From Streptosporangium brasiliense (GTDB taxonomy: Bacteria; Actinomycetota; Actinomycetes; Streptosporangiales; Streptosporangiaceae), in assembly GCF_030811595.1 (NCBI RefSeq), contig NZ_JAUSRB010000001.1, forward strand, positions 62,001 through 126,000: DNA of 64,000 nt, given 5' to 3'. The number at the start of each line of letters is the position of its first letter. The stretch's first letter is position 1. This document shows, piece by piece, positions 9,424-23,016 of the stretch. A program made the position numbers and the translations under genes. Under the pieces are notes generated by a model that was given only the letters and a program-made list of their open reading frames with translations, was not told the DNA's origin and did not search any database.

Positions 9424-10356
9424 ATGAGCCCAGCGGACTTCACTCGACCCGGATCGCTCTACGGTGCCGTGGACCTCGGCGCGCGCAAGCAGGCGCTGGA
9501 CGCGCAGGCGCGGCGGGAGGCCGCGGCGCAGGAGAGCGGCGGCACCCCGGTGCAGGTCGTCTACGTCGATGACGCCAACTTCGCGACGGAAGTCGTCGAA
9601 CGCTCCATGAACAGCCTCGTGCTGCTGGAGCTCACGGTGACCCGCGCGGAGCAGGCGAAAGAATACAGTTTGCTGCTGGAGAAGCTCGCCGCCGAGAACG
9701 CCGGCAGGTGGGTCCTCGCCCGTGTGGACGTCGAGGCCAGCCCGCAGATCGCACAGGCGCTCCGGGTGCAGAACGTGCCCGCCCTGTACGCCATCTTCCA
9801 GGGTCAGCCGGTGGCGGTCGCCCCCGGCATCGCCACCGAGCCGCAGCTGCGTGACTGGCTGTCGCAGCTCATGGAGGCCCTGGCCCAATACCTCCCGCCG
9901 GACACCGGGGAGGCCCAGGCCGAGGAGCGGCCGCAGGAGCCTCCGGCCGACCCGGACGTGGTCGCCGCCGAGCAGGCCATCGACGCCGGCGACCTCGACG
10001 CGGCCGTGGCCGCCTACGAGCGGCTGCTGGCCCGTTCCCCCAACAACGAGGACGCCAAGCTGGGCCTGGCCGGGCTCGGGCTGATCCGGCGGACCCAGGA
10101 CGTCGACCCGGCCGAGGTGCAGGGCCGGCTGGCCGACCCCGCCGACATCGACGCCCAGCTCCTGGCCGCCGACTTCGAGATGCTCGCCGGTGACGTGGAC
10201 ACGGCCTTCGACCGGCTCATCGGGGTGGTCCGGCGGACCTCGGGCGACGAGCGCGACAAGGTCAGGATGCATCTGCTCGGCCTCTTCGACGCCCTTCCGG
10301 GCGACGACCCGTCGATCGGGCGTGCCCGCAGGAACCTGGCGAGCGCACTGTTCTAA
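9424..10356 (+). CDS. thioredoxin-fold/TPR protein, CnoX (YbbN)-like
   Basis: Encodes 310 residues. An N-terminal thioredoxin-like domain (about residues 40-155) has no CxxC motif, so it is not a redox thioredoxin. It is followed by an acidic linker and TPR-like helices (about 175-310). This matches the CnoX/YbbN chaperedoxin family, which holds unfolded proteins and passes them to chaperones. The start lies one base after GGAGG, which is too close to act as a normal ribosome binding site. A CAGGAT box seven bases upstream suggests leaderless initiation instead. Confidence 0.85.
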   Translation: MSPADFTRPGSLYGAVDLGARKQALDAQARREAAAQESGGTPVQVVYVDDANFATEVVERSMNSLVLLELTVTRAEQAKEYSLLLEKLAAENAGRWVLARVDVEASPQIAQALRVQNVPALYAIFQGQPVAVAPGIATEPQLRDWLSQLMEALAQYLPPDTGEAQAEERPQEPPADPDVVAAEQAIDAGDLDAAVAAYERLLARSPNNEDAKLGLAGLGLIRRTQDVDPAEVQGRLADPADIDAQLLAADFEMLAGDVDTAFDRLIGVVRRTSGDERDKVRMHLLGLFDALPGDDPSIGRARRNLASALF

Positions 10357-10376
10357 ATACTGGTTTTTGTTCTGAA

Positions 10377-10396
10377 TGCCCCACTTTGGGGGCATG
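10377..10396. repeat. 7-bp perfect inverted repeat
   Basis: ATGCCCC and GGGGCAT flank a six-base loop in the 48-base gap between the CnoX-like and kinase-like genes. It may be a weak terminator of the first gene or an operator just upstream of the second. Confidence 0.5.
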
Positions 10397-10404
10397 AACA
10401 GGAC

Positions 10405-11034
10405 ATGCGGGTCGTCACCATCTCCGCGACGTACGGCACCGCCGGCAGCGTGATCGGGCCGGCGGTGGCCGGGCGCCTGGGTGTCCCCTTCGTGGACCGG
10501 GCGATCCCCAGCGCGGTGGCCGACGAGCTCGGCTGCACGCTGGAGGAGGCGCTCGCCCATGACGACCGGGCCGAGCACGGGCTCGGCCGGCTGCTGGCGG
10601 AGGCCATGCGGCTGCCGACGGTCTCCTTCGGCGGCGTGGACATGTATCTCCCGGGGAACATGCCCCTGCCCGCCGAGGACTTCGTCGCCCACACCGAGAG
10701 GGTGATCAGGCAGACCGCGCGGGGTCAGGGCGGGGTGATCCTCGGCAGGGCCGGGGCGCTGGTCCTGGCCGACCACCCCGGCGCGCTGCACGTGCGGCTG
10801 GACGCGCCCGCCGGACGCAGGGTGATCCAGACCGCGACCCTGACCGGAGTGACCGAGCGCCAGGCGCGCAGGATCGTGGAGGACAACGACCGGGCGCGGG
10901 CCGCCTACGTCCGTCATTTCTACCGGGCCGACCCGGCCTCCCCGCTCCACTACCACCTGGTGCTGGACAGCACGAGCATCCCGATCGACACGTGCGTGGA
11001 GCTGATTGTGACCGCATCGACAGCGCTGAGCTGA
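10405..11034 (+). CDS. cytidylate kinase-like family protein
   Basis: Encodes 209 residues related to the cytidylate kinase-like family: a P-loop-like start (ISATYGTAGSVIGPAVAGRLG), an Arg-rich helix with the RxxR pattern near VTERQARRIVEDNDRARAAY, and a terminal strand with an aspartate (LVLDSTSI). The glycine loop is looser than in true CMP kinase, so nucleotide specificity is uncertain. AGGAC precedes ATG 10405. Malic enzyme starts 82 bases downstream. Confidence 0.8.
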   Translation: MRVVTISATYGTAGSVIGPAVAGRLGVPFVDRAIPSAVADELGCTLEEALAHDDRAEHGLGRLLAEAMRLPTVSFGGVDMYLPGNMPLPAEDFVAHTERVIRQTARGQGGVILGRAGALVLADHPGALHVRLDAPAGRRVIQTATLTGVTERQARRIVEDNDRARAAYVRHFYRADPASPLHYHLVLDSTSIPIDTCVELIVTASTALS

Positions 11035-11116
11035 ACAAGCCCGGCACGGACACCCGTCTGGGGGTGGCACCATGGAGGCATCCCAACCAAGTCAGTCGCA
11101 AAGGAGCGGATTGACT

Positions 11117-12529
<1,413 letters not shown>

Positions 12530-12542
12530 CGGTCCGTGACGC

Positions 12543-12578
12543 GGGACGGCCCGGACGCCGAGGCGTCCGGGCCGTCCC
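12543..12578. terminator. convergent terminator hairpin
   Basis: A perfect 16-bp GC stem (12543-12558 with 12563-12578) closes a CGAG loop between the malic enzyme stop and the stop of the facing protease gene. It can serve both strands. Confidence 0.85.
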
Positions 12579-12617
12579 TGTTCTCCGTGCTCTTGCCTCT
12601 CGGTGTGCTCTCGGAGG

Positions 12618-16082
<3,465 letters not shown>

Positions 16083-16179
16083 TCACCAGTCCCCTGGGGG
16101 GAAAGGGACCTAAGGAGCCGAGGCCGGCCAGGGCTGACCCAAAAGTGGCATCACTGATACCTGTTACAGAACCCTCTAG

Positions 16180-16206
16180 ATGTCCATAGGTTCTTCCTAT
16201 GGACAT
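16180..16206. promoter_or_regulatory. perfect 11-bp inverted repeat between lysR and protease genes
   Basis: ATGTCCATAGG and CCTATGGACAT flank TTCTT. It lies 24 bases after the LysR stop and about 113 bases before the protease start, on the same strand. There is no T-run, and the arms are less GC-rich than the terminators elsewhere in the window, so an operator is as likely as a terminator. Confidence 0.7.
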
Positions 16207-16229
16207 GGATCACCGCGGCGGAACGGAGA

Positions 16230-17195
16230 TCACTGCGGCGGATGGGGCGGCTGCCCGTTGCGTTTGATCCAGCACGCGTATGCGGGGGCTTTCAGCGCCT
16301 CACTCCAGTACGCGCGCATCACGCTGCTCACGAGCGGCACCGCGCTGTCGGCCAGCGGGCCGTACTGGGTCCATCCGATGATGTGACGGAAGACCAGGGG
16401 CGTGTCCACCAGCGGGCGCACGGCGATCCCCGCCCGCCCCTGATGGGTCGCCTGGAACATCGCCACGCACCGGCCCGCCCTGACCAGGTCGTAGGCGAGG
16501 TTGGCGTTGAGGGAGAACGAGACGCGGGGCACGAAACCGCGTTCGGCGCAGGCCGCCCAGAAATGCTCGCGGTAGCCGAACTCCACCTGAGGGGGCATCG
16601 CCCACTCCTCCTCGGCCAGGTCCGCCAGCTCGATCTCCTCGCACCGGGCCAGCGGATGGGAGGCCGCCACGCCCACGAAGATCGGTTCGGTGGCCGGGAC
16701 CTCGTAGATCACGCCTGGTGGGGGCAGCAGCTCGTAGCCCGGATAGTCGCCCAGGACGGCCAGCTCCAGCCGTCCGGCCGAAAGGAGCGCGGGCAGGACG
16801 TCCATGCACTCCTCGGTCCGGATGGTGAGGTCGGCGTGGGGCGCCAGGTCGTACAGGCAGTTGCTGATGTGGCCGGCGATGGAGGTGTTCCCGCATCCAA
16901 GCCGGATCACCGGCTTGCCCGTCCCCCGCTCGACGCGGTGGCGGGCGTCGCGCTGCAACGTGCCGAACGCGTGCAGCAGCGAGCCGGAGCGGTCGAGGAG
17001 CCAGGCGCCCAGCGGCGTCGGGCGGCTGCCCTCGTGGACCCGCTCGAACAGGCGCCCCCCGATCATGCGCTCGATCCGTTGCAACTGGCCGGCCAGAGAG
17101 GGCTGGGACAGCCCGAGGGAGGAGGCGGCCTTGGAGATGCTGCCGTATTCGGCTATGGCATGGATGACCCGAAGATGACGTACTTCCAAGTCCAT
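16230..17195 (-). CDS. LysR family transcriptional regulator
   Basis: Encodes 321 residues from ATG 17195. The N-terminal helix-turn-helix is typical (AIAEYGSISKAASSLGLSQPSLAGQLQRIE), followed by a periplasmic-binding-like effector domain. The longer open frame upstream to 17372 has no family similarity and crosses the promoter palindrome. The gene precedes the secreted protease on the same strand with a 162-base gap, so the protease is the obvious candidate target. The effector is unknown. Confidence 0.9.
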   Translation of the reverse strand: MDLEVRHLRVIHAIAEYGSISKAASSLGLSQPSLAGQLQRIERMIGGRLFERVHEGSRPTPLGAWLLDRSGSLLHAFGTLQRDARHRVERGTGKPVIRLGCGNTSIAGHISNCLYDLAPHADLTIRTEECMDVLPALLSAGRLELAVLGDYPGYELLPPPGVIYEVPATEPIFVGVAASHPLARCEEIELADLAEEEWAMPPQVEFGYREHFWAACAERGFVPRVSFSLNANLAYDLVRAGRCVAMFQATHQGRAGIAVRPLVDTPLVFRHIIGWTQYGPLADSAVPLVSSVMRAYWSEALKAPAYACWIKRNGQPPHPPQ

Positions 17196-17227
17196 GGAGG
17201 GATGATAGGAAAAATCAAAATGCAGAT

Positions 17228-17251
17228 AAACGTGAAAGTCGATACACGTTT
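17228..17251. promoter_or_regulatory. interrupted palindrome in the lysR promoter
   Basis: AAACGTG and CACGTTT are separated by ten bases, 33 bases upstream of the LysR start in a locally AT-rich stretch. Spacing and position suit an autoregulatory LysR-type operator. Confidence 0.6.
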
Positions 17252-17262
17252 CAGTGGCGGTT

Positions 17263-17326
17263 TTTCCCGGCCCGGTGGTGCGTAAGGTCAAGGGGATTTC
17301 CCGGCCCGGTGATGTGTGAGGCCGAG
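17263..17326. repeat. two imperfect 30-bp direct repeats
   Basis: Copies at 17263 and 17297 share TTTCCCGGCCCGGTG and most of the next 15 bases, 34 bases apart, between the divergent lysR and algH genes. This 280-base gap holds no further gene. Confidence 0.65.
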
Positions 17327-17475
17327 AGGAATGGAGCGGTGGGTTCCTCCGGATCGGTCGCAATTGCCGCATAAAGTCGCTGCCCGTGCGCTCTGGGTAA
17401 CATGCCGGGAGATCTTGGAGATCTGTGGCCGGGGTGGAGCAGCGCGAGGTGGGCCCGACCCCTCATGATGGAGGT

Positions 17476-18054
17476 ATGGCGGAGGCGATCTACGTCGGTG
17501 GTCTGCTGGTGGCGACACCGCAACTCGACGATCCCAACTTCCGGCGCAGCGTGGTCCTGGTCCTGGAGCACGACCACGACGGCGGCACGCTGGGCGTGGT
17601 GCTCAACCGGCCCAGCGACATCTCGGTGACGCAGGTGCTGCCGACCTGGGACGCCATGGTGACCGGCCCGCCCGTGCTGTTCCAGGGCGGCCCCGTGCAG
17701 ACCGACAGCGCCCTGGCCCTGGCCGCCGTCCCGAGCGGGCAGGAGCCCCTCGGCTGGCGGCGGCTGCACGCGGGCACCGCGGCGGTCTCCCGGCTCGGCA
17801 CCGTCGACCTCGACGCCCCGCCGGAGATCCTCGCCGGGGAGATCGCCCAGATGCGGATCTTCGCCGGATACGCCGGCTGGACCGCGGGGCAGCTGGAGGC
17901 CGAGATCGGCGAGGGCGCCTGGTACGTCGTGGACTCCGAGCCCGGCGACACCTTCCACCATGACCCCGGGTCGCTGTGGCGGGCCGTGCTCCGCCGCCAG
18001 CGGGGCGAGCTCGCCTACGTGGCGACCTGCCCGGACGATCCCTCGATGAACTGA
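17476..18054 (+). CDS. YqgE/AlgH family protein
   Basis: Encodes 192 residues of the conserved AlgH/YqgE (UPF0301) family, with GxLLVATPxLxDPNF near the N-terminus and the GVVLNRP and QGGPV motifs. Its molecular function is not established. GGAGG abuts ATG 17476 too closely to act as a normal ribosome binding site. A CATGAT box six bases upstream fits leaderless starts seen elsewhere here. GTG 17425 would add 17 non-conserved residues. The 3' end overlaps the facing TetR gene by 40 bases. Confidence 0.88.
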   Translation: MAEAIYVGGLLVATPQLDDPNFRRSVVLVLEHDHDGGTLGVVLNRPSDISVTQVLPTWDAMVTGPPVLFQGGPVQTDSALALAAVPSGQEPLGWRRLHAGTAAVSRLGTVDLDAPPEILAGEIAQMRIFAGYAGWTAGQLEAEIGEGAWYVVDSEPGDTFHHDPGSLWRAVLRRQRGELAYVATCPDDPSMN

Positions 18055-18686
18055 GGGCCCTGGCGGGCGCGGTCCCAGCCGGGGCGCATCGAGCGCTCGG
18101 CCATGGCCAGCATCGCCTCCAGGCGCCGGGCCAGCGCGGAGAGGTCGTAGCCGCCGTCGGGCGCGCAGAACTCGAAGCCGATCCGGGTCACACTGGTGAA
18201 GAGCGCGACGACGAAGTTGGCCAGGAGGTCGTCGCGGTCGGCGCTCTCGCGCCGGGCGACCTCGGCGACCAGCCGCCGCTCGTGCTCCATCATCCGCCGC
18301 ACGCTCCCGGCCAGCAGCGCGGGGGTGCCGTCGATCAGCTCACGCGCTTTGAGGAACCTGGTCCGGTCGGCAAGATCCCCCTCCTCTAACATGGTGACCA
18401 TCGCGCGCAGGGCATGGCTGAGCGCGGTGAACGGCGGTTCCTCCGCGGGCCGGGCGGTCAGCTCGGCGAGCATGACCTCGACGCCGTCGAGCGGCAGGGA
18501 GAGCGCGACGTCCTCCTTGGTCGCGAAATAGCGGAAGAACGTGCGGGGCGAGACGTCCACGGCGGCCGCGATCTGGTCGACGGTCGTGGCCTCGTACCCC
18601 TGCTCCGCGAACAGGTCGAGGGCGGCGTCGACCAGCGCCAGTCTCGTCTTCTGTTTCTTGCGCTCCCGTAGGCCGGGTCGACTCAT
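18015..18686 (-). CDS. TetR family transcriptional repressor
   Basis: Encodes 223 residues from ATG 18686; a GTG at 18695 is possible. The helix-turn-helix is clear (TTVDQIAAAVDVSPRTFFRYFATKEDV), followed by a helical ligand domain. It is divergent from an MFS drug transporter with paired CATATGTCA motifs in between, the usual arrangement of a repressor that senses the pump's substrate. Confidence 0.92.
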   Translation of the reverse strand: MSRPGLRERKKQKTRLALVDAALDLFAEQGYEATTVDQIAAAVDVSPRTFFRYFATKEDVALSLPLDGVEVMLAELTARPAEEPPFTALSHALRAMVTMLEEGDLADRTRFLKARELIDGTPALLAGSVRRMMEHERRLVAEVARRESADRDDLLANFVVALFTSVTRIGFEFCAPDGGYDLSALARRLEAMLAMAERSMRPGWDRARQGPQFIEGSSGQVAT

Positions 18687-18724
18687 GCATGTCACCCCTT
18701 CGAAACGTATAGTTCACAGTCTGC

Positions 18725-18767
18725 CATATGTCATGACATGACTCTTAAAATGATTTGTCATATGTCA
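18725..18767. promoter_or_regulatory. putative TetR operator: paired CATATGTCA motifs
   Basis: CATATGTCA occurs at 18725-18733 and 18759-18767. The first copy runs into the perfect palindrome ATGTCATGACAT (18728-18739), and the second lies in a near-palindrome. The stretch is unusually AT-rich and sits between the divergent tetR and MFS starts. Confidence 0.75.
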
Positions 18768-18839
18768 GGGACTGCCATAAATTACCTCAGGTTGACACGC
18801 CTCAAGCGGGGGCGATCAGACTCACGAGGGGACCCTTCC

Positions 18840-20435
18840 ATGGCAGACGCCAAGACGGTGGCCGCACCGCCGCCGCCAGATCCCGGCACGTCGTCGAGGC
18901 AGGGGCACCCGTGGCTCACGCTCCTCTCGGTGTCGCTCGGTGTGATCATGGTGATGCTCGACGGCACCGTCGTCGCCATCGCCAACCCGGTGATCGCCCA
19001 GGACCTCAAGGCATCCCTTGCCGACCTGCAGTGGGTGACCAGCGGCTACCTGCTCGCGCTCGCCGTGTTCCTGATCACCGCGGGCAAGCTCGGCGACCTG
19101 TTCGGCCATAAGAGGATCTTCCTGGTGGGCGTCGCCGGTTTCGCGCTCACCTCGCTCGCGATCGGCCTCAGCTCCTCGGTCGGCATGCTGATCGGGCTGC
19201 GCGTGCTCCAGGGCCTGTTCGGCGCGCTGCTGCAGCCGGCCGCCCTCGCGCTGCTGCGGGTGGCCTTCCCCGGCGAGCGGCTGAAGATGGCGATGGGCGC
19301 CTGGGGCGGCATCATCGGCCTGTCCAGCGCCGCCGGCCCGATCGTCGGCGGCCTGCTGGTCGAGCACGTGAGCTGGCAGTCGGTCTTCTTCATCAACGTC
19401 CCCGTGGGCGTCGTGGCCATGGCCATGGGCCTGTGGGTGCTCAGCGAGAGCAGGGCGCAGACCCTGTCGAAGGTCGACTGGCTGGGCGTCGTGCTGCTGT
19501 CGGGTGCGATGTTCGCCCTGGTCTGGGCCATCATCAAGGCTCCCGACTGGGGCTGGGGCGACCCGCTGACCATCGGCTTCCTGGCCGCGGCCGTGCTGAT
19601 CGGCGCCGTGTTCGTGTGGTGGCAGGCCCGGGTCGCCGAGCCGCTCCTGCCGCTGAGCCTCTTCAGCAACGCCTCGGTCTCCATCGGCACCGGCCTGATG
19701 ATGCTCGTCGCGTTCTCCATGTTCGGCGCGATGTTCTTCCTCACCTTCTTCTTCCAGGGCGTGCACGGGCTCACGCCCCTGGAGTCCGGCCTGCGGATGC
19801 TGCCGATGAGCGCGGGAATGATCGTCGCCTCGCCGCTGGCCGCCGTGCTCATCGGCAAGCTCGGCACCAAGATCACTATCGCGGGTGGCATGCTGGTCAC
19901 AGCCCTGGCGATGTTCCTGATGTCCAGGCTCAGCCTCGACGCCGCGTTCATGGACAGCGGCATCCCGTTCGTCCTGCTGGCCTTCGGGCTCTCGCCGGTC
20001 TTCGTCGGCGCCACCGAGATCATCGTCGGCAACGCGCCCGAGGACCTCAGCGGCGTCGCGGGCGGCATCCAGCAGTCCGCCATGCAGGTCGGCGGCGCGC
20101 TCGGCACGGCCATCCTCGGCGCGATCGTGTCGGCGCGGGTGGCCGACGTCTACCCCGGCCACTGGGCGGACGCCAAGCTCCCGCCGCTCCCGGCCGAGCA
20201 GGTCGACGGGCTGAAGGAACTGGCGACCTTCGGCGGGGCGCCTTCGGCCCAGATGATGCCCGGCGTGCCCGAGCAGGTCGTCCAGGGCATCGCCGGCGTC
20301 TCACACCTGTCCTTCCTGGACGGCATGCACCTCGGCTTCCTGGTCAGCACGGGCGTCGCGGTCCTCGCGGCCGTGCTCGCCCTGTTCGTCAAGGCGGGCC
20401 GCAAGTCCGAGGACGGCCCCATCCACATGGGCTGA
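18840..20435 (+). CDS. MFS drug-efflux transporter, DHA2 (EmrB/QacA) type
   Basis: Encodes 531 residues with about 14 transmembrane helices. Visible motifs are the DHA2 start (VMLDGTVVAIANPVI), motif A (GKLGDLFGHKRIF) and the glycine-rich helix-5 region (SSAAGPIVGGLLVEHVSW). It is a proton-coupled multidrug exporter of the inner membrane. ATG 18840 follows GAGGGG; the open frame further upstream crosses the operator. Regulation by the divergent TetR is likely. Confidence 0.92.
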   Translation: MADAKTVAAPPPPDPGTSSRQGHPWLTLLSVSLGVIMVMLDGTVVAIANPVIAQDLKASLADLQWVTSGYLLALAVFLITAGKLGDLFGHKRIFLVGVAGFALTSLAIGLSSSVGMLIGLRVLQGLFGALLQPAALALLRVAFPGERLKMAMGAWGGIIGLSSAAGPIVGGLLVEHVSWQSVFFINVPVGVVAMAMGLWVLSESRAQTLSKVDWLGVVLLSGAMFALVWAIIKAPDWGWGDPLTIGFLAAAVLIGAVFVWWQARVAEPLLPLSLFSNASVSIGTGLMMLVAFSMFGAMFFLTFFFQGVHGLTPLESGLRMLPMSAGMIVASPLAAVLIGKLGTKITIAGGMLVTALAMFLMSRLSLDAAFMDSGIPFVLLAFGLSPVFVGATEIIVGNAPEDLSGVAGGIQQSAMQVGGALGTAILGAIVSARVADVYPGHWADAKLPPLPAEQVDGLKELATFGGAPSAQMMPGVPEQVVQGIAGVSHLSFLDGMHLGFLVSTGVAVLAAVLALFVKAGRKSEDGPIHMG

Positions 20436-20449
20436 CCCATCCCGTCACC

Positions 20450-20484
20450 GTACGGCTCCCGCCATCGCCTGGCGGGAGCCGTAC
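20450..20484. terminator. convergent terminator hairpin
   Basis: A perfect 15-bp stem (20450-20464 with 20470-20484) with loop TCGCC lies between the MFS stop and the stop of the facing glycosidase gene. Confidence 0.85.
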
Positions 20485-20488
20485 CCGT

Positions 20489-21907
20489 TCACGCGGGTGT
20501 GACCGTGAGCGTCTGCGTGCCCGAGGCGGGGGTCGTCACGGTGAGGATCCGCCGGTCGGGGTCCCAGGTGGAGGACAGGGCCCCGGTGACCCTGCCGCCC
20601 CGCGGGAACTCGTCGGCGGGCAGGTAGACCTCGGTCGGGCCGGTCCCGTTGGCGTCGAAGCGGACGGTCAGCGAGTGGGACGCGCGGTCGTAGGCGACCT
20701 GCCGGGGGACGCCCCCGATCGCCCTCGGGTACGGCCTGGCGTAGACGGGCACGAGCGGGCCCGGGGCTCCCTTGCCGTCGTAGGGGCCCCAGGGCCCCGG
20801 GTCGCGCGACCAGTAGGCCCGGCCCATGCCGAGCTCGTCGGTCACCTCCAGCATCCGCTCCACCAGTTCGACGGCGCCCGGCCGGGTGGTGTCGAGGCCG
20901 AACTCGCCCAGGATGACCGGCCCGTCCTGGCGCTCGGCGAGGCGGAGCATGTTCGAGCGCCACCAGCCGAGCGTGGTGTCGGTCCACTCGCGGGCGGCGC
21001 CCACGTAGTCCTCGCCGAGGTCCAGCGGGAGCGGGTAGATGTGCGGGGCCAGGCCGATCCGCGGCTCGCCCGCCCGCGGGTCCTCGAACCGGGGCAGGCC
21101 GCTGGGCAGGCCCCAGTTGACCCCGACCGCCTGCGGCTCCACGAAGATCCAGTTGTCCTGGTCGATGCTCCGGATCTGCGCGATCGTGCGGCGGTAGAGC
21201 TCGGCCAGCGGCCCGTTCTCGAACGCCGCGCCCTGCACCGCGCCGCCCCACGGCTCGTTCATCAGGTCGTAGCCGATGACCGCCGGGTCGTCCTTGAAGT
21301 GTTCGGCCACCGCCCGCCAGGCCCTGGCGTAGTGGTCCATCAGCTCGGGGTGCTCGCCGGTGGTGTTCCAGAAGTGGTCGAAGGCCCGCATGACGCCGGG
21401 GTCGAGGTAGTACAGCTCCCAGGTGTCGTGTGCGCGGGCGACCGGCAGGCCGTCGGTGTGGGTGGCCCACCCGGGAGCGCCGTTGCCCGCGTGCCCGTCG
21501 GGGGTGACGCGGTCGCCCCACAGGTCCTGGTGCATGTCGAGCATGACGTGGTAGCCCCGCTTGGCGTACCAGCCGACCCGCTCAGCCACTTTCTCCAGAT
21601 ATTTCGTGTCATAGACGCCGGGAGATGGCTCGACGGCCCGCCACTGGATCAGGAACCTGACGAAGTTCGTGCCCATCGCCCGGTACTCGGTCTCGACGTC
21701 CGCCTCGGTCAGCTCGGGCAGCGCGTCCGGGGTGCTCTTGGCGCTGCTCGCGGTGTTGAAGCCGTGCAGCGTCAGCGCCCGTCCCCGGTCGTCGGTGACG
21801 TATCGCGGGACCCGCTCGGGCGCGTCGCCCCGGGCGACCGAGGCCACCCCGCCCGCCGCGGCGACGGCCAGGGCCAGCCCCGCGACGGCCAGCCGCGGGC
21901 GCCTCAT
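20489..21907 (-). CDS. secreted GH5 glycoside hydrolase, endoglycoceramidase-like
   Basis: Encodes 472 residues: a signal peptide (1-27), a GH5 (beta/alpha)8 domain and a C-terminal beta-sandwich. The acid/base is Glu218 (DLMNEPWGG) and the nucleophile Glu335 (LGEFGLD). LHGFNTASSAK near the start and the MLDMHQDLWG strand resemble endoglycoceramidase-related enzymes, which release glycans from glycolipids. The exact substrate is not provable here. AAGGA lies eight bases before ATG 21907. Its stop faces the MFS gene across a strong terminator. Confidence 0.87.
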   Translation of the reverse strand: MRRPRLAVAGLALAVAAAGGVASVARGDAPERVPRYVTDDRGRALTLHGFNTASSAKSTPDALPELTEADVETEYRAMGTNFVRFLIQWRAVEPSPGVYDTKYLEKVAERVGWYAKRGYHVMLDMHQDLWGDRVTPDGHAGNGAPGWATHTDGLPVARAHDTWELYYLDPGVMRAFDHFWNTTGEHPELMDHYARAWRAVAEHFKDDPAVIGYDLMNEPWGGAVQGAAFENGPLAELYRRTIAQIRSIDQDNWIFVEPQAVGVNWGLPSGLPRFEDPRAGEPRIGLAPHIYPLPLDLGEDYVGAAREWTDTTLGWWRSNMLRLAERQDGPVILGEFGLDTTRPGAVELVERMLEVTDELGMGRAYWSRDPGPWGPYDGKGAPGPLVPVYARPYPRAIGGVPRQVAYDRASHSLTVRFDANGTGPTEVYLPADEFPRGGRVTGALSSTWDPDRRILTVTTPASGTQTLTVTPA

Positions 21908-22150
21908 CGGGGCGTCCTTCCGGTGGCGGCCGGGGGCCGGTGGCCGGTGGTGCCCGTTCCGTCGGGGGCCCGTCCTGCGACGGCCGGCCGTGGGTGCCTC
22001 ATCCGGATGCCTCCATCTCCCCGCCGTCTTCCAGGGCTGTGCCGCGCGTCCCGGCACGGCGGACGGGGACGCGGCGGGACCCGGTGGAGCCCGGCGCACG
22101 GGATGCGGCGGCCCCCGGATCCGGGTCTTTCACGGGAATCGGTTGGGCGC

Positions 22151-22156
22151 TAGCCT
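22151..22156 (+). promoter_or_regulatory. -10 box of leaderless transcript
   Basis: TAGCCT ends seven bases before ATG 22164. A TTTCAC element lies 17 bases further upstream (22128-22133) as a possible -35. There is no ribosome binding site. Confidence 0.6.
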
Positions 22157-22163
22157 GCCGAAC

Positions 22164-22655
22164 ATGAGCATTGTTCGCAATAGCCTGCCGACGGTCGTTA
22201 CCTTGCTGATCGTCTCGGCGTTCGGGGTGTTCGGCGCCGGCCTCGCCACCGCCGCCGGCTATCTCGCCGTGCCCTCCGCCGTGGGCCTGCCGTACGGCCT
22301 GCCCGGCCTGCGGGCGGTCCCGCTCGGCGAGACCGGCTGGCCTCTCACGCTCACCGAGAACCTCGCCGCCCTGGCCCTGGCCGGAGTGGTCGCCTGGGTG
22401 ACCACCCACCGGCGGGGCGGGGCCGTGCGGGCCTTCTTCGCCGGCTGGGGCGCCTTCGTCCTGGGCGCGCTGGTGGCCAACCTGCTGCGCGCGGTCGTCA
22501 TCTCCCAGACCGTCGAGGCCGGTCCCGGCGCCTACGCCGGGCTGCTGCTGGGGGCCCTGGCCGCCGGGCTGCTCTGGGGCGCCGCGCTGGGCTGGACGGC
22601 CGGGGCCGCGGCCGTGGCGAGCGTCGGCGCGGGGACCGCGGTGGTGCGGGCATAA
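22164..22655 (+). CDS. small four-helix membrane protein, unknown function
   Basis: Encodes 163 residues with four predicted transmembrane helices and little else. No family is recognised. It appears leaderless. The stop codon TAA is also part of the -10 box of the next gene, so the two are packed but separately promoted. Confidence 0.7.
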   Translation: MSIVRNSLPTVVTLLIVSAFGVFGAGLATAAGYLAVPSAVGLPYGLPGLRAVPLGETGWPLTLTENLAALALAGVVAWVTTHRRGGAVRAFFAGWGAFVLGALVANLLRAVVISQTVEAGPGAYAGLLLGALAAGLLWGAALGWTAGAAAVASVGAGTAVVRA

Positions 22656-22658
22656 AAT
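22653..22658 (+). promoter_or_regulatory. -10 box of leaderless DUF3039 transcript
   Basis: TAAAAT ends seven bases before GTG 22666 and overlaps the stop of the preceding gene. Confidence 0.6.
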
Positions 22659-22665
22659 CGACAGG

Positions 22666-22920
22666 GTGAACACGAAGATTCTCCCTGAGAGCGATATCCG
22701 GCCCGACCTGTCGTTCGGCGACGGCGACCACGAGCGGTTCGCCCACTACGCCGACAAAGACAAGATCATGGAGAGCGCGTTCAGCGGCACTCCGGTCCGC
22801 GCGATCTGCGGCAAGGTCTGGGTGCCCAACCGCGACCCGCAGAAGTTCCCGGTCTGCCCCGAGTGCAAGGAGATCTACGAGGGGCTGCCCAAGGGCGAGG
22901 ACAACAACGACAACAAGTGA
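22666..22920 (+). CDS. DUF3039 family protein
   Basis: Encodes 84 residues of the actinobacterial DUF3039 family, with GDGDHERFAHY, CGKVWVP and CPECKEIYEGL. The Cys-x2-Cys near the C-terminus and the earlier Cys suggest a small zinc ribbon. Function is unknown. Full length for the family. Confidence 0.9.
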   Translation: MNTKILPESDIRPDLSFGDGDHERFAHYADKDKIMESAFSGTPVRAICGKVWVPNRDPQKFPVCPECKEIYEGLPKGEDNNDNK

Positions 22921-23016
22921 GTGTTGTTCGTGGGTGATCGCCACCGATGAGGTTACGGTCGGGATGCCGCTGGGGAGCGGCAGTCGACCAGCAGATGTGA
23001 CCTGTCGGGGGAGTTC

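Noticed and set aside
18822..20162. 446-codon open frame antisense to the MFS gene
   Set aside because: His/Asp/Gly/Arg-rich translation with no fold; antisense shadow of a real transporter.
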